Positions 18,667 through 28,800 of a stretch of DNA of 64,000 nucleotides are shown in pieces; within the stretch, counting starts at the first letter, position 1; each line of letters opens with the position of its first letter. The position numbers and the translations under genes are program-made. The notes under the pieces were generated by a model. That model made no database searches. It was not told the DNA's origin and saw only the letters and a list, made by a program, of their open reading frames with translations. Source of the stretch: Arcobacter sp. (GTDB lineage Bacteria; Campylobacterota; Campylobacteria; Campylobacterales; Arcobacteraceae); NCBI GenBank assembly GCA_020048055.1, contig JAIFNA010000001.1, forward strand, positions 28,985 to 92,984, read 5' to 3'.

Positions 18667-19113
18667 CTAATTTGTATAGATGACTTTTCGTATATTTTCT
18701 TTATTTGTATTTCTAAGTTCGTCATATATTTTTTGAAATTTTAATTTATCTTCAAAAATAATCGGGCTTCTAATTGATTTGTATTCAACCAAAATACCAT
18801 TTTTATAAACTCCACTTACATTCGCATAAACCCAATAATATCCTGTATCTTTTCGTAAATTTTTAACAACACCCTCCCATTTTTGCTCTCTTTGTAGAGT
18901 TTTCCACATCTCTTTAAAGATTACTTGTGGCATATCGGGGTGTCTTACAATATTATGTGATTTACCTAAAAGCTCCTCTGTACTATACCCCGATATTGTT
19001 GCAAAAGTTTCATTTACATAGGTAATGACTCCTTTTAAATCCGTTCTTGAAACAATCAATTCATCACTTGGAACAATAGTTTCTATAAAAAATTCACTTT
19101 CATTGTATTCCAT
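18667..19113 (-). CDS. PAS-domain protein (Aer-like sensor)
   Basis: 148 residues. LIVSRTDLKGVITYVNETF, ISGYSTEELLGKSHNIVRHPDMP, and WEGVVKNLRKDTGYYWVYANV are the PAS fold of Aer-type redox sensors, which bind FAD or heme. There is no transmembrane or signalling domain, so it must act through a partner. I start at the ATG at 19113, 1 base after the napD stop, because 13 residues of a longer frame would overlap napD. It is the last gene of the nap operon and may report redox state to the chemotaxis system. Confidence 0.85.
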   Translation of the reverse strand: MEYNESEFFIETIVPSDELIVSRTDLKGVITYVNETFATISGYSTEELLGKSHNIVRHPDMPQVIFKEMWKTLQREQKWEGVVKNLRKDTGYYWVYANVSGVYKNGILVEYKSIRSPIIFEDKLKFQKIYDELRNTNKENIRKVIYTN

Positions 19114-19114
19114 C

Positions 19115-19498
19115 TTAATCCACCCTATCAAACTGGGCAGCAAACCCCTCAAGGTCTTTTTTCTTTAAATCACCGCGATAAAGAATCTTATCAACATCAA
19201 TCGTATCATCATTTAACATTTTAGGCACAATATCACTATTTGATAAAACTTCCATATGAGCATCAAGTTCATCTTCACTATAAGCCATCTGCATCTCAGC
19301 ACTTATTACATGAGGAATTGCTTCAATCACCCTTAATTTTTCGAGTTCCTCTTTTACCCCTTCCCCCTCAATTGTGATAATTATCCGACCTTGTTCATCA
19401 TGCATATGATAATCACATTCTGGACAATTTTTAAGTGCCTTTACTACCTCTTCTAAATACTTTGGCACCGTTTTTACTACTATACTTGAAATGTTCAT
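19115..19498 (-). CDS. napD: NapD, chaperone for NapA maturation
   Basis: A 127-residue protein that begins ISSIVVKTVPKYLEEVVKAL and carries a ferredoxin-like NapD domain over residues 1-85. NapD binds the twin-arginine signal of NapA and controls its export until the Mo cofactor is loaded. The 40-residue acidic C-terminal extension is typical of the Campylobacterota form rather than the shorter enterobacterial one. It overlaps napL by 4 bases. Confidence 0.9.
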   Translation of the reverse strand: MNISSIVVKTVPKYLEEVVKALKNCPECDYHMHDEQGRIIITIEGEGVKEELEKLRVIEAIPHVISAEMQMAYSEDELDAHMEVLSNSDIVPKMLNDDTIDVDKILYRGDLKKKDLEGFAAQFDRVD

Positions 19499-20454
19499 TT
19501 TGTTTCTCCTAATTTAAAATAATTTATTTTTTTACTATCGCTACTTACAAATAGCTCATTTGTTTTTGCAAAAAGTATTTGAGTTATTGTTGCTTCTTGC
19601 CCAGTAAGGTTATAAAGATACTTTCTTGTAGTTGTATCAAAAATAAGTACCTCATTTTTTTCATTATAAGCTATTGCACCTCGTTTCGAATCTTTACTTA
19701 ATGCACAACTGTAAAGTAAAAAATCAAAATTCAAACTATAAGCAATATCTTTTGTGTAAAAAACAGACTTTCTATCTTGTCCTGCTGTTAAAATATCACC
19801 ATTTTTATAATCTAGTTGATAAATTTTGTCAAGATTGATAGCCTTTAGCTCCTTAATTATTTTAGAAGTCATGGTATCTATTATCCTTACAACACCACTT
19901 TCATCGGTTAATGCCATCGTTTTTTTATCTTCACTCAAAACAAAATCTGAAAATGCTGAACCACTTATTTGATTTAGGTAAATAAATTTATTCATCTTAA
20001 TATCAAAAGCAGCGATTTCATTACTTAGAAGTGCAAAGACAATCTTATCTTTAAGTAAAAAATTTGCTTTTTCAATATACATTTTTTGTTCAATATTTAT
20101 CAATTTTCTTAGAATATTATTTTCATAAAGAAAAATATTTCTAAATCCTTTTTCACCCTGTGAGACGATTAAAATTTTATCTTCAAAAACATCAACAGAA
20201 TAGACTTTAGCATCGATCTTATCACCTATGAAATCTCTAATTATTGGTAATTTTATTTTTTTTAAACTCTTTTGCGAAACAACATCAAATATTTCAACAA
20301 CCCCGTTATCACACCCAACATATAATTTTTTATTCTCTAAAACCATACTTTGCACATTGCTTGTTGTTTTGAATATTTTTGTTGGTTTTTTCGTTTCAAG
20401 TGAAAAAGCTAAAGTAACAAAAATGAAAAATAAGATTATTTGTTTCATTTTCAC
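19495..20454 (-). CDS. napL: NapL, periplasmic WD40-like accessory protein
   Basis: A 319-residue exported protein (signal peptide at residues 1-17, MKMKQIILFFIFVTLAF) with repeated beta-propeller blades (SMVLENKKLYVGCDNGVVEIFD, DSKRGAIAYNEKNEVLIFD). NapL is found only with the napAGHB(F)LD type of operon, where its loss lowers NapA activity; the mechanism is unknown. It lies between napF/small ORF and napD. Overlap with napD is 4 bases. Confidence 0.85.
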   Translation of the reverse strand: MKMKQIILFFIFVTLAFSLETKKPTKIFKTTSNVQSMVLENKKLYVGCDNGVVEIFDVVSQKSLKKIKLPIIRDFIGDKIDAKVYSVDVFEDKILIVSQGEKGFRNIFLYENNILRKLINIEQKMYIEKANFLLKDKIVFALLSNEIAAFDIKMNKFIYLNQISGSAFSDFVLSEDKKTMALTDESGVVRIIDTMTSKIIKELKAINLDKIYQLDYKNGDILTAGQDRKSVFYTKDIAYSLNFDFLLYSCALSKDSKRGAIAYNEKNEVLIFDTTTRKYLYNLTGQEATITQILFAKTNELFVSSDSKKINYFKLGETK

Positions 20455-20696
20455 TCTTCTATCGTTTCTTTTATTTTTGCCATTTGTTGGTGCAACTCAT
20501 AAAAATGCTCATCTGTAACGTCACTATTTTTACTCCAAACTACTGAAATATCATTATTATGTGCGGCTCCCATAATGGCAAGTTGTTCACTAAATTCATC
20601 TATATTTGCACATATCACAGAGGTTATTTCATCAGATAATTTAATATTCCAACCACCAACATTATCCTCTTGAACAATTGCATTTAATATATCCAT
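20451..20696 (-). CDS. Small protein of the nap operon, unknown function
   Basis: An 81-residue acidic soluble protein (EDNVGGWNIKLSDEITSVIC near residue 10). No signal peptide and no motif that I recognise. It lies 18 bp after napF and overlaps napL by 4 bases, so it is an integral part of the operon. Its size and position invite comparison with small chaperones such as NapD, but I see no sequence match. Confidence 0.65.
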   Translation of the reverse strand: MDILNAIVQEDNVGGWNIKLSDEITSVICANIDEFSEQLAIMGAAHNNDISVVWSKNSDVTDEHFYELHQQMAKIKETIEE

Positions 20697-20714
20697 CTTT
20701 TTTCCTTTATTTGG

Positions 20715-21221
20715 TTATTTTAAAACTATTGCATTTGTAGGGCAAACTTTGATACAAAAACCACAATTAGTGCATTTATCTATATTTATAGTTGGACGAA
20801 ACATTCCAATAAATTCAATCGCATCTTCCAAGCATGGGTCTTTACACGAAAAACACATCGTTTTATCCCAACTCATACACTCTAATATATTGATCTCTAC
20901 ATTTGTTTTAATTTGATGCTTATACTTCACTTTTAAAACCCCGCTAGGACAAGCAACAGCACAAGCATCACAATAAGTACAACCACCAAGACTAAAATCA
21001 ATCTTTGGTGTTTTATCCTCTAGTATAACAATAATCTTTTCTTCACAAAAAGTGCTACAAACTCCTTCACAATTCATACATTCTTTGGTAAAAAAAGATA
21101 CTTCATCCTCGTAAGTACTATTTTCATAATAAAAATACGGTGGTCTTACAATAACCTCTTTTTTCTCTTTTTTTTCCCTAAAAGGGGAAAAAAGAGAACC
21201 AAATAATTCTCTTCTTTCCAT
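20715..21221 (-). CDS. napF: NapF, iron-sulfur protein for NapA maturation
   Basis: A 168-residue cytosolic ferredoxin-like protein with four cysteine clusters: CMNCEGVCSTFC, CTYCDACAVACP, the irregular CMSWDKTMCFSCKDPC, and CTNCGFCIKVCP near the C-terminus. NapF helps assemble the 4Fe-4S cluster of NapA before export. It follows napB by 4 bp. The usual N-terminal motif MERRELFGSLFSPF is present. Confidence 0.9.
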   Translation of the reverse strand: MERRELFGSLFSPFREKKEKKEVIVRPPYFYYENSTYEDEVSFFTKECMNCEGVCSTFCEEKIIVILEDKTPKIDFSLGGCTYCDACAVACPSGVLKVKYKHQIKTNVEINILECMSWDKTMCFSCKDPCLEDAIEFIGMFRPTINIDKCTNCGFCIKVCPTNAIVLK

Positions 21222-21225
21222 AAAA

Positions 21226-21852
21226 TTAATCTTTTAAAGTGTCTAAACCATCAGTGAATTTAGAACCGCTCCAGCTTGATTTTTTAGCACCATTCTTATC
21301 TGTATATTTTGCTTTAAAATTATTTTCTACAAGTTGCCCTTCACTTTGAGGAGCATGACAAGCGCTACAATTAAATCTTGCATTTACGAGAACATCCTTG
21401 GATTGAATTGCCACTTCATTTTTCATATCATCAGTTGTTTTTTCAAATACTTCATCTTCACCTTCACCAGTTAATTTTGGCTGTGGTCTAAAATCTGTAA
21501 AGTGTGATTTTGGGATAGCTGTTGCTTTCATTCCCATCTCTTTTGCAGCATCTGGCATATGACACACAATGCATTGATTGTCATTTACTGTAATTGGCAA
21601 CATCCCCTCTGTATCGTGTGGTATCATCGGTGGTGCATCTTGAAATGCTCTTTTGATTTTATACCCACTTCCAGGGCTACTTGTACCATATTTTGTCATC
21701 GATGGATTGACACTATCCTCACTGTAAATATCTACTTTTCGCAAACCAATAGATTCTTCAGAAACTGCTTTTTTACTTGCAGCATAACTTGCTACAAATA
21801 GCACAGAAACAGCAACTATGCTCAACCCTATTTTAGAAAATACTTTTACCAT
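21226..21852 (-). CDS. napB: NapB, diheme cytochrome c subunit of nitrate reductase
   Basis: A 208-residue precursor with a signal peptide and two heme sites, CIVCH (about residue 92) and CSACH (about 164). NapB passes electrons to NapA in the periplasm. I prefer the ATG at 21852, which has AAGGAG just upstream; the ATG five codons earlier would put this ribosome-binding site inside the gene. The napH gene ends 25 bp before it. Confidence 0.93.
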   Translation of the reverse strand: MVKVFSKIGLSIVAVSVLFVASYAASKKAVSEESIGLRKVDIYSEDSVNPSMTKYGTSSPGSGYKIKRAFQDAPPMIPHDTEGMLPITVNDNQCIVCHMPDAAKEMGMKATAIPKSHFTDFRPQPKLTGEGEDEVFEKTTDDMKNEVAIQSKDVLVNARFNCSACHAPQSEGQLVENNFKAKYTDKNGAKKSSWSGSKFTDGLDTLKD

Positions 21853-21877
21853 ACCATTCTCCTTCATTTTATTTTTA

Positions 21878-22687
21878 TTATTGTTTTTTGTGTGCTATCA
21901 AATCCCTCAAAGAGAAATTTAAAGCATCATCATCACAAACTTCAATACATCTAGCACAATTTGTACATTCACCACTTAGCACTTGTTCACTTGATTTTCC
22001 AACCATAAAAAGTACCTGATTTTCTGGACAAACATCTTTACATTTCATACACAATGTACACTTTTCTTCTTGATGTTTTACTCGAATAAGGGAATATTTT
22101 CCAACTATCGAATAAAATCCACCAAGTGGACAGATATGTCCACACCAACCATTTTTTAACACAAAAAGATCAAAAAGAAAAATAACCAAAATAGCTGCAA
22201 ATCCAAATCCAAATCCAAAAATCACACCCCTGTGAACCATAGATATTGGCGAGATAAATTCAAAAGCTGTTATACCCATTGCAAATGAGATAACTAAACT
22301 AATTGCGATAACCCAATATCTCATATTTCTTGAAGCAGGTTGTTTTTTTTGTATTTGATTGAAACCAAATTTTCGTCTGATATAGTTTGCACTATCTGTA
22401 ACAATATTTATTGGACATACCCAGCTACAAAAAGCTCGTCCACCAATAATGCTATAAAAAAGTAATGCAACCAAAATACCAACAAAAATATCAGTGGTAA
22501 TAATGGCACCAGCTACAAACATTTGTAAAACTGCATATGGATCACTCATAGGAATTACTCCAAATATAAGTGAAGAACTTAGATTTCCAACAATTATATT
22601 CCAGCCCCAAGCATTTGCACCAAAATATAGGAATAACAAAAATATTTGAGTAAATCTTCTTAAAATTAAATATTTATGTTTAATCAT
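21878..22687 (-). CDS. napH: NapH, membrane quinol dehydrogenase subunit
   Basis: A 269-residue protein with four transmembrane helices and two C-terminal 4Fe-4S motifs (CTLCMKCKDVCP, CTNCARCIEVCD) plus the Cys pair motifs CSWVCPIN and CGHICPLGG at membrane edges. With NapG it takes electrons from menaquinol and gives them to NapB/NapA. Its start overlaps the napG stop by 8 bases. Confidence 0.95.
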   Translation of the reverse strand: MIKHKYLILRRFTQIFLLFLYFGANAWGWNIIVGNLSSSLIFGVIPMSDPYAVLQMFVAGAIITTDIFVGILVALLFYSIIGGRAFCSWVCPINIVTDSANYIRRKFGFNQIQKKQPASRNMRYWVIAISLVISFAMGITAFEFISPISMVHRGVIFGFGFGFAAILVIFLFDLFVLKNGWCGHICPLGGFYSIVGKYSLIRVKHQEEKCTLCMKCKDVCPENQVLFMVGKSSEQVLSGECTNCARCIEVCDDDALNFSLRDLIAHKKQ

Positions 22688-23474
22688 CTAAAAGTCCCTC
22701 CATATTATTTAGTGAATCTATGGCTGAGTCTTTACTTATTTTTGTTGTCGTTGTTTCTGCTGTTGCTGTTTCTAGTTTCTTCTCATCTGCTTTATCCCAA
22801 CCTTTAAGGTAGTGATCCCCTGCTTTTCCTAAGATTAAATCTCTTGGAAGTACAGTAATTGAAGCTTTATCAGTCACACAAGCTCTTTCACAAAGTCCAC
22901 ATCCAGTACAAGCATCACTATCAACCACTGGGGTAAGAAATGCGTGTTTGCCTGTTCTCTCATTTTTAGAGTATTCTAATTTGATAGCAACATCTAAAAG
23001 AGGACAAGCTCTGTAACATGCATCACATTGGATACCCCAATATGCTATGCAATTTTTACTATCTACAATAGCAACACCCATTTGGGCTTTATTAATATCA
23101 AGAATATTGTTTGTTTTTAACTTTGTAATATCTAAAGCTCCGCTAGGACAAACTGGAACACAAGGGATATCAGGACACATATAGCAAGGGGTTTCGCGTG
23201 GGGTAAAATATGGAGTACCGATTGGTTTATTGTCTCCAGCTTTTGCCAACATCAAAGTATCATAAGGACAAGCTTCTACACACATTCCACATTTTATACA
23301 AGTGCTTAAAAAATCTTCCTCTTTTATTGCTCCTGGTGGTCTTAATAGAAGTTTATTTGCCGTAGCTTCATCGACATAAGCACTCCAAATAAGTCCACCA
23401 AGTGCTGCTAAACCTGTTGCTCTTGCAATTGTTAGAAAGAATTCTCTTCTTTCATTTGTTGTCTTATTTATCAT
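22680..23474 (-). CDS. napG: NapG, periplasmic 4Fe-4S ferredoxin subunit
   Basis: A 264-residue protein exported by the Tat route (NERREFFLTIARATGLAALGG, residues 7-27). Four cluster motifs are visible: CIKCGMCVEACP, CYMCPDIPCVPVCP, CDACYRACP and CTGCGLCERACV. It partners NapH at the outer face of the membrane. The 20-residue Thr/Ala-rich linker near the C-terminus (ATAETTTTK) is a normal variable tail. Confidence 0.94.
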   Translation of the reverse strand: MINKTTNERREFFLTIARATGLAALGGLIWSAYVDEATANKLLLRPPGAIKEEDFLSTCIKCGMCVEACPYDTLMLAKAGDNKPIGTPYFTPRETPCYMCPDIPCVPVCPSGALDITKLKTNNILDINKAQMGVAIVDSKNCIAYWGIQCDACYRACPLLDVAIKLEYSKNERTGKHAFLTPVVDSDACTGCGLCERACVTDKASITVLPRDLILGKAGDHYLKGWDKADEKKLETATAETTTTKISKDSAIDSLNNMEGLLDD

Positions 23475-23519
23475 TGTTTCTCTTTTTTGTTTTGGTTGTT
23501 TTTAAAGGCAACCAATTTT

Positions 23520-26330
23520 TTATGCTTTGTATATCTTAACTGCACATTTTTTATAATCTGTTTGTCCAGATTGTGGGCAAGTTGCATCAAGACAAACTTT
23601 ATTTATAAATACTTTTTCATCAAACCATGGAACAAACACAAGCCCACGAGATGGTCTATTTCTCCCTCTTGTTTCAACTCTTGCTTTTACCTTTCCTCTA
23701 CGACTTTCTACCCAACAAAGTTCACCTTGTTTTACACCATAAGTTTTTGCATCTTCTGGGTGCATATAGCAAAGTGCTTCTGGAACTGCCCTATAAAGTT
23801 CAGGAACCCTCATAGTCATCGTTCCACTATGCCAATGTTCAAGAACCCTACCCGTACAAAGCCAAACTGGATATTTAGCATCTGGCATTTCAGGAGGATC
23901 CATATAAGGACGAGCAAATATCTTTGCTTTATTTTTTAAAGCTGTTTTTGTCTCATTTGTAACACCTTTTAGATTTCCAAAAGGTAATGCTTTAGCAATT
24001 GTCCCATAAAATGCAAATTCTGTATGACCTGTTGCAGCTCCATATTTTTTAGCGTATGGGTCATATTTTGTATTAAATCTCCACTGGGTCTCTTTCCCAT
24101 CAACAACTGGCCATTTCAAACCTCTTACTCTATGATAAGTATCAAAGTCTGCTAAATCGTGGGCATGTCCTCTTCCAAAATCAGCATATTCTTCAAAAAG
24201 ATATTTTTGGATAAAAAAGCCATAACCACTAAAAACTTTCCCATCACTTCCTATAACTTTTCTTTTATCGCCGTACCCTTCACTATTGTCATAACCTTTT
24301 TGAATTGGGTCTTTTTGATCTAGTTTATATGATTTTGCCCTTTTATTTGCAAATAAGATTTCAAACATTGTCGTATTTTCATTGTATCCCATCGCTTTTG
24401 CTTGTTCAATTAGACTTGGAAGTTTTGTCCCATTTCTAAGTGTTGATTCACCCCATACATCTTTTACTGTAAATCTTTTTGATAATTCAACCCATTGCCA
24501 TGTGTCAGACATCGCATCACCTACTGGAAGTACTTGTTGTCTCCAAAGTTGAGTTCTTCTTTCAGCATTTCCATAGCCACCCCATTTTTCATAAATCATC
24601 GCCGATGGTAAGATAAGGTCAGATACTTTTGCAGAGATTCCAGGATATCCATCTGAAGTTACGATGAAGTTGTCCATCTCTCTTGCAGCTTTTATCCAAT
24701 GTGACGCACTTGCTGTATCTTGATATGGATTACAAACATTTACCCAAGCAAATTTCATAAATCCATCTTCAATATCTCTATGGATTTTCATAATATGCTG
24801 GTTTCCGATTGGATTAATTGTCCCTTCTGGTACACCCCAACCTTTTTCTGTAATTTTTCTATGTTCTGGATTGTCATTAAACATATCTGCTGGAAGTCTA
24901 TGTGTAAATGTTCCTACTTCTCTAGCTGTTCCACAAGCTGATGGTTGCCCTGTAAGAGAAAATGCTCCACTTCCTGGTTTTGCTTGTTTATTGAGTAAAA
25001 AGTGAACATTGTATGAAAGTGTATTTACCCAAGTTCCTCTTGTATGTTGATTCATCCCCATAGTCCAGAAACTTACAACTTTTCTCCCTTTTTCAATATA
25101 TAAGTTAGCTAGTGTTTGAAGTTTTTGTTTGAAACTATCTAAACTCTCATCTGGATTACCCTTAGAGATCTTTGCTACATAATCAAGTGTATAAGGTGCT
25201 AAGAATGCCTTATAATCCTCAAATGAGATCTCCCAGTGAGCAAGTCCAGCATTTTTATTTGTCATAGTATCACCCTCTTTGTACCCATAAGGTGCAAGTG
25301 CTGGTGCTTCTTTTGCTGAAACTACTTTACTCATCTCTTTTTTGATTGTTTCCATTTCAAGAGCTGTATATTTTCCCTCTTTGATAGATTTTTCATCACT
25401 TCTTCTCATGCCATAACCCATATTTACAGGTGAGGCACAAAAAATCATATGTTTTTTTACAAATGCCCAATCGATTGCTTCTGGATGATTGTAAACTATT
25501 TCATGAGCAATATAGTTCCAAAGAGCAAGGTCTGTATTTGGTGAAAAGATGATTTCAATATCAGCTAAATCTGAAGTTCTATGTCTATAAGTTGACATAT
25601 TGATAACTTTTACTTTACTTGGATTTGATAACTTTCTATCTGTTACCCTTGACCATAAAATTGGGTGCATCTCTGCCATGTTTGATCCCCATGAAACGAT
25701 TGTATCAGTAAGCTCAATATCATCATAACATCCACTTGGCTCATCTATTCCAAAAGTTTGGTAGAATCCAACAACAGCACTTGCCATACAATGTCTTGCA
25801 TTTGGATCAATTGCATTTGATCTAAATCCAGCCTTCATCATTTTTAAAGCCGTATACCCTTCCATAATTGTATACTGCCCAGATGCAAAAACACCAACTG
25901 CTTCAGGTCCACCAGATTTGAGAGCTTTTTTGATATGGATCTCCATCTCATCAAATGCTCTTTTCCAAGAAACTGGAGCAAATTGCCCTTTTTTATCAAA
26001 TTGTCCTTTTACATTCATTCTAAGAAGTGGTTGTTTTAATCTATCCGCTCCATACATAATTTTTGCATTAAAATACCCTTTGATACAGTTAAGTCCTCTA
26101 TTTACTGGTGCTGCTAGGTCTCCTTTAACTGCTACAATTTTTCCATCTTTTGTAGCCATCATAATCCCACAACCTGTACCACAAAATCTACATGCTGCTT
26201 TATCCCAACGCCATCCACTTTGAGCTGTATTTGATGCTGCTTGCATAGCAGTTGGTACTGCCATACCAACTGCTGCTGCTGCACTAGCTGCTGCTGAACT
26301 TTTTAAGAAATCTCTTCTTGAAAGTGACAT
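23520..26330 (-). CDS. napA: NapA, periplasmic nitrate reductase catalytic subunit
   Basis: A 936-residue molybdoprotein with a Tat signal ([20 protein letters not shown]), the N-terminal 4Fe-4S motif CRFCGTGCG with the fourth Cys in [10 protein letters not shown], and the Mo-ligand Cys in [12 protein letters not shown] (about residue 170). It reduces nitrate to nitrite with bis-MGD. The ATG at 26330 is chosen because GGAGAATAGT precedes it and the Tat motif follows directly; the longer frame adds 11 residues without a site. It heads napA-G-H-B-F-(small ORF)-L-D-PAS. Confidence 0.97.
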   Translation of the reverse strand: MSLSRRDFLKSSAAASAAAAVGMAVPTAMQAASNTAQSGWRWDKAACRFCGTGCGIMMATKDGKIVAVKGDLAAPVNRGLNCIKGYFNAKIMYGADRLKQPLLRMNVKGQFDKKGQFAPVSWKRAFDEMEIHIKKALKSGGPEAVGVFASGQYTIMEGYTALKMMKAGFRSNAIDPNARHCMASAVVGFYQTFGIDEPSGCYDDIELTDTIVSWGSNMAEMHPILWSRVTDRKLSNPSKVKVINMSTYRHRTSDLADIEIIFSPNTDLALWNYIAHEIVYNHPEAIDWAFVKKHMIFCASPVNMGYGMRRSDEKSIKEGKYTALEMETIKKEMSKVVSAKEAPALAPYGYKEGDTMTNKNAGLAHWEISFEDYKAFLAPYTLDYVAKISKGNPDESLDSFKQKLQTLANLYIEKGRKVVSFWTMGMNQHTRGTWVNTLSYNVHFLLNKQAKPGSGAFSLTGQPSACGTAREVGTFTHRLPADMFNDNPEHRKITEKGWGVPEGTINPIGNQHIMKIHRDIEDGFMKFAWVNVCNPYQDTASASHWIKAAREMDNFIVTSDGYPGISAKVSDLILPSAMIYEKWGGYGNAERRTQLWRQQVLPVGDAMSDTWQWVELSKRFTVKDVWGESTLRNGTKLPSLIEQAKAMGYNENTTMFEILFANKRAKSYKLDQKDPIQKGYDNSEGYGDKRKVIGSDGKVFSGYGFFIQKYLFEEYADFGRGHAHDLADFDTYHRVRGLKWPVVDGKETQWRFNTKYDPYAKKYGAATGHTEFAFYGTIAKALPFGNLKGVTNETKTALKNKAKIFARPYMDPPEMPDAKYPVWLCTGRVLEHWHSGTMTMRVPELYRAVPEALCYMHPEDAKTYGVKQGELCWVESRRGKVKARVETRGRNRPSRGLVFVPWFDEKVFINKVCLDATCPQSGQTDYKKCAVKIYKA

Positions 26331-26360
26331 ACTATTCTCCTTTTTTAAAATATTTTTAAA

Positions 26361-26409
26361 CATAAGAATTGTAACGAGATGGAAAGAATATGTATTTGAC
26401 TTATGTCAA
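26361..26409 (-). promoter_or_regulatory. Crp/Fnr-type promoter of napA
   Basis: TTGACTTATGTCAA (26396-26409) is centred 41.5 bp from the predicted start at about 26361, with a TACAAT -10 box at 26368-26373 (minus strand). This is the class II activator layout and gives a 31-nt leader before the napA ATG. Confidence 0.75.
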
Positions 26410-26478
26410 GGATTGAAAATTTTATTAGTTAAGCAATAGAAGGAAAATAAAAGAGGAAAAGCAAGGTAGGTGATAAAT

Positions 26479-27456
26479 TCACCCACCTGTATAGTAAAAA
26501 GCCCTTGAGGATATCTCTTGTGGTTCGTCGAATATTAGAGTTTGATGTGTCCATTTATTTTTTTCAGGTTTATTTTTTATGACTGTTTTTAAAACTTCCA
26601 AAAGTTTTTCATTTGATTGGAGGGAAGATTTGATATTGAGTGAATCTTCAAAATACAAACAAGGGATCAAATCCCCCTCAGCACTTAAACGGATTCGATT
26701 GCAGGTTTTACAAAAACTATCATCATATGGTTCAATTATCCCAAAAATATAGCCACTCTCATCTTTATAGAGTTTTGCAGCTGAACTCTCATTTTTTGGC
26801 ACCTCTTCTATAATATGCTTTTTCATAATCTTCTCTAAAACTTCACGACTTGGGAGAGTTTTAAGGGTGTCGTTTGCGCTTTCATTTTCCATATATTCTA
26901 TAAATCGTATCTGCATCCCTTTTGATTTTGCAAATTCATATAGTTCCATTATCTCAAAATCATTGATATCTTTCATCACAACGGTATTAAGTTTTACAAA
27001 TAAACCAGCATCAAGTGCAGCTTCAATCCCCTCCATCACAGCACATAAAACATCTTTTTTTGTGATGTACCACATCGTCTCTTTATTTAAAGAATCAAGT
27101 GAAATATTTATCCGTTTTAAGCCTGCATTTTTAAGTTTATGAATTTGATTTTTAAGTAAATAACCATTAGTGGTGAGTGCTAAATCTATATCATTTTTGT
27201 ACTCATATATCATAGAGATAAGCTTGTCCAAATCATCCCTTACAAGTGGTTCTCCCCCTGTAAGACGAATCTTTTTTATCCCATTATCGATAGAAACTTT
27301 TATAAAAGAAAACATCTCTTCATAAGAGAGAATCTCCTCTTTTGGAAGCCACTCAAAAGGTTTTTCGGGCATACAGTATTGGCATCTAAAATTACATCTT
27401 TGTGTCACTGAAATTCTTAAATAATCAACTTTTCTCTCAAATTTATCTATTAACAT
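26479..27456 (-). CDS. moaA: MoaA, GTP 3',8-cyclase (radical SAM)
   Basis: A 325-residue enzyme for the first step of molybdenum cofactor synthesis. It has the radical SAM motif CNFRCQYC (residues about 22-29), KIRLTGGEPLVR, the second cluster CKTCNRIRLSAEGDLIPCLY, and the essential C-terminal Gly-Gly (YYTGG). It has its own Crp/Fnr-type promoter and is divided from napA by 149 bp. Moco made here serves NapA. Confidence 0.96.
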   Translation of the reverse strand: MLIDKFERKVDYLRISVTQRCNFRCQYCMPEKPFEWLPKEEILSYEEMFSFIKVSIDNGIKKIRLTGGEPLVRDDLDKLISMIYEYKNDIDLALTTNGYLLKNQIHKLKNAGLKRINISLDSLNKETMWYITKKDVLCAVMEGIEAALDAGLFVKLNTVVMKDINDFEIMELYEFAKSKGMQIRFIEYMENESANDTLKTLPSREVLEKIMKKHIIEEVPKNESSAAKLYKDESGYIFGIIEPYDDSFCKTCNRIRLSAEGDLIPCLYFEDSLNIKSSLQSNEKLLEVLKTVIKNKPEKNKWTHQTLIFDEPQEISSRAFYYTGG

Positions 27457-27471
27457 AGTAAACTCCTTATT

Positions 27472-27518
27472 TTAGAATAGTATAAAGTTTTTATCTTTTT
27501 TATTTTGACTTGTGTCAA
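27472..27518 (-). promoter_or_regulatory. Crp/Fnr-type promoter of moaA
   Basis: TTGACTTGTGTCAA (27505-27518) lies about 40 bp from the predicted start (about 27472), with a TATACT -10 box at 27479-27484 on the minus strand. The layout matches napA, mobB and the cytochrome gene. Confidence 0.72.
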
Positions 27519-27927
27519 ATAAAATCATTTTTAGTACCAAAAAATAAAAATTGACTTTAAAATATATAACACTCGGAAAACATTTTTGCACAATAAACAC
27601 CAGAAAATTATTAAAAGTTTAGAATGTTGATTAGTTTTAGTGTTTTTTACAGTCGTTCGTAAATAAACCTTCTTTAACAACTATAGTAAAGCAGCTAGCT
27701 TAAGTTTTGAGACCCCCAAATTTTTCATTAAATCTAGAAATCATTTAGGAATAGGATTTTTTTGCTATTAAAGAAGAGATATTGGCTATAAAAGAAAATG
27801 TGATTCAGATTAACATTAAAATGAATATAAAGTTATATCTACACCAAGATTCTCAATCAACTTCAAGTTAAATATTAACAAGAAAAAGAACTGTTACGCT
27901 AAAATATAAATTAAAAAAGAGGTTTCT
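27519..27927. other. Intergenic region without recognisable gene
   Basis: Between the moaA promoter and the HugZ-like gene I find only short broken frames on both strands and an AAAGAGG-type site just before 27928. No repeat or RNA gene was recognised. Confidence 0.5.
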
Positions 27928-28398
27928 ATGATACATTTTATTTCAAATATACAAACCGCAATAATAGGGACGATTGATAAAAACAATCTCCCTTTCTCCT
28001 CTTATGCTCCTTATATCTATCACGACAATCGATTTTATATCTATATTTCAACTATAGCAACACATACAAAAAATCTAGAGGCAAATCCAAAAGCCTCTTT
28101 GTTTTTTATAGAAGATGAGGCTAAAAGTGAAAATCTTTTTGCTAGAAAAAGAATCTCATTGCAATGTGGCTCAATAAAGATAGCAAGGGAAAGTGAAAAA
28201 TTTGAAGAGGTGCTAGCTTTATTTAGTAAAAAATTTGATAGTTCTATGGTAGAGATGCTTAAAAAGATGACTGATTTTAATCTATTTGAGTTAAATGTAC
28301 AATACGGTGAAGCGACTTTTGGTTTTGGAGCTGCTTATTTAATAGGCGGGGATGATATGAATGAGTTAGTTCCAAGAAAAAGTGGTGGTCATAAATAA
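27928..28398 (+). CDS. HugZ-like heme-utilisation / pyridoxamine-oxidase-fold protein
   Basis: A 156-residue split-barrel protein. FISNIQTAIIGTIDKNNLPF at the start, LEANPKASLFFIEDE and the C-terminal GFGAAYLIGG with a final SGGHK match HugZ, whose C-terminal loop and His bind heme. HugZ of Helicobacter and Campylobacter degrades heme for iron. This copy lacks the N-terminal extension of the Helicobacter protein, as do many Campylobacterota relatives. It is monocistronic and followed by decayed DNA. Confidence 0.8.
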   Translation: MIHFISNIQTAIIGTIDKNNLPFSSYAPYIYHDNRFYIYISTIATHTKNLEANPKASLFFIEDEAKSENLFARKRISLQCGSIKIARESEKFEEVLALFSKKFDSSMVEMLKKMTDFNLFELNVQYGEATFGFGAAYLIGGDDMNELVPRKSGGHK

Positions 28399-28544
28399 AA
28401 TCATATACTAATATTTAAGTATATTCCATATCGAATAGGCAAAGGAGATAGTCTATGTGGTTGCTTACAAATTGTAATTTAAAATTTGATATCGTTACAC
28501 CAATACCTTTTGTATTGATGTTTTGACCAAGGAGTAGTGAACTG

Positions 28545-28800
28545 GAGTGTAGAAATTTTTCATATCTTGGGATCGCTTTATGTCAAAGGTTAACTATTCA
28601 TGCTTGTATGGTTGGCATATCTTCATCATTTAGAACCTATGGATATACACGCTTGGTTTTAGGCTTATATGGGAGATAGATGGTATTTGTTTGATGCGAC
28701 ACAAAGTGAAATAAAAGGTGAATATGTAGCCCTTGAATAGGGAAGAAATACAGCTGATGTTTCTATTTATAACTAATTTGGACCAAGTTTATATCCCTCT
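28545..28800 (+). pseudogene. Transglutaminase-like protein, decayed
   Basis: Frames joined across a shift give ECRNFSYLGIALCQRL, then LEPMDIHAWF and GDRWYLFDATQ, then GRNTADVSIYN with FGPS. These are the Cys, His and Asp segments of bacterial transglutaminase-like peptidases (GVCRDFAHL, HAWFE, GRWYLFDAT). In-frame TAG, TAG and TAA codons and at least one frameshift make it inactive. The N-terminal part is not recognisable. Confidence 0.8.
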
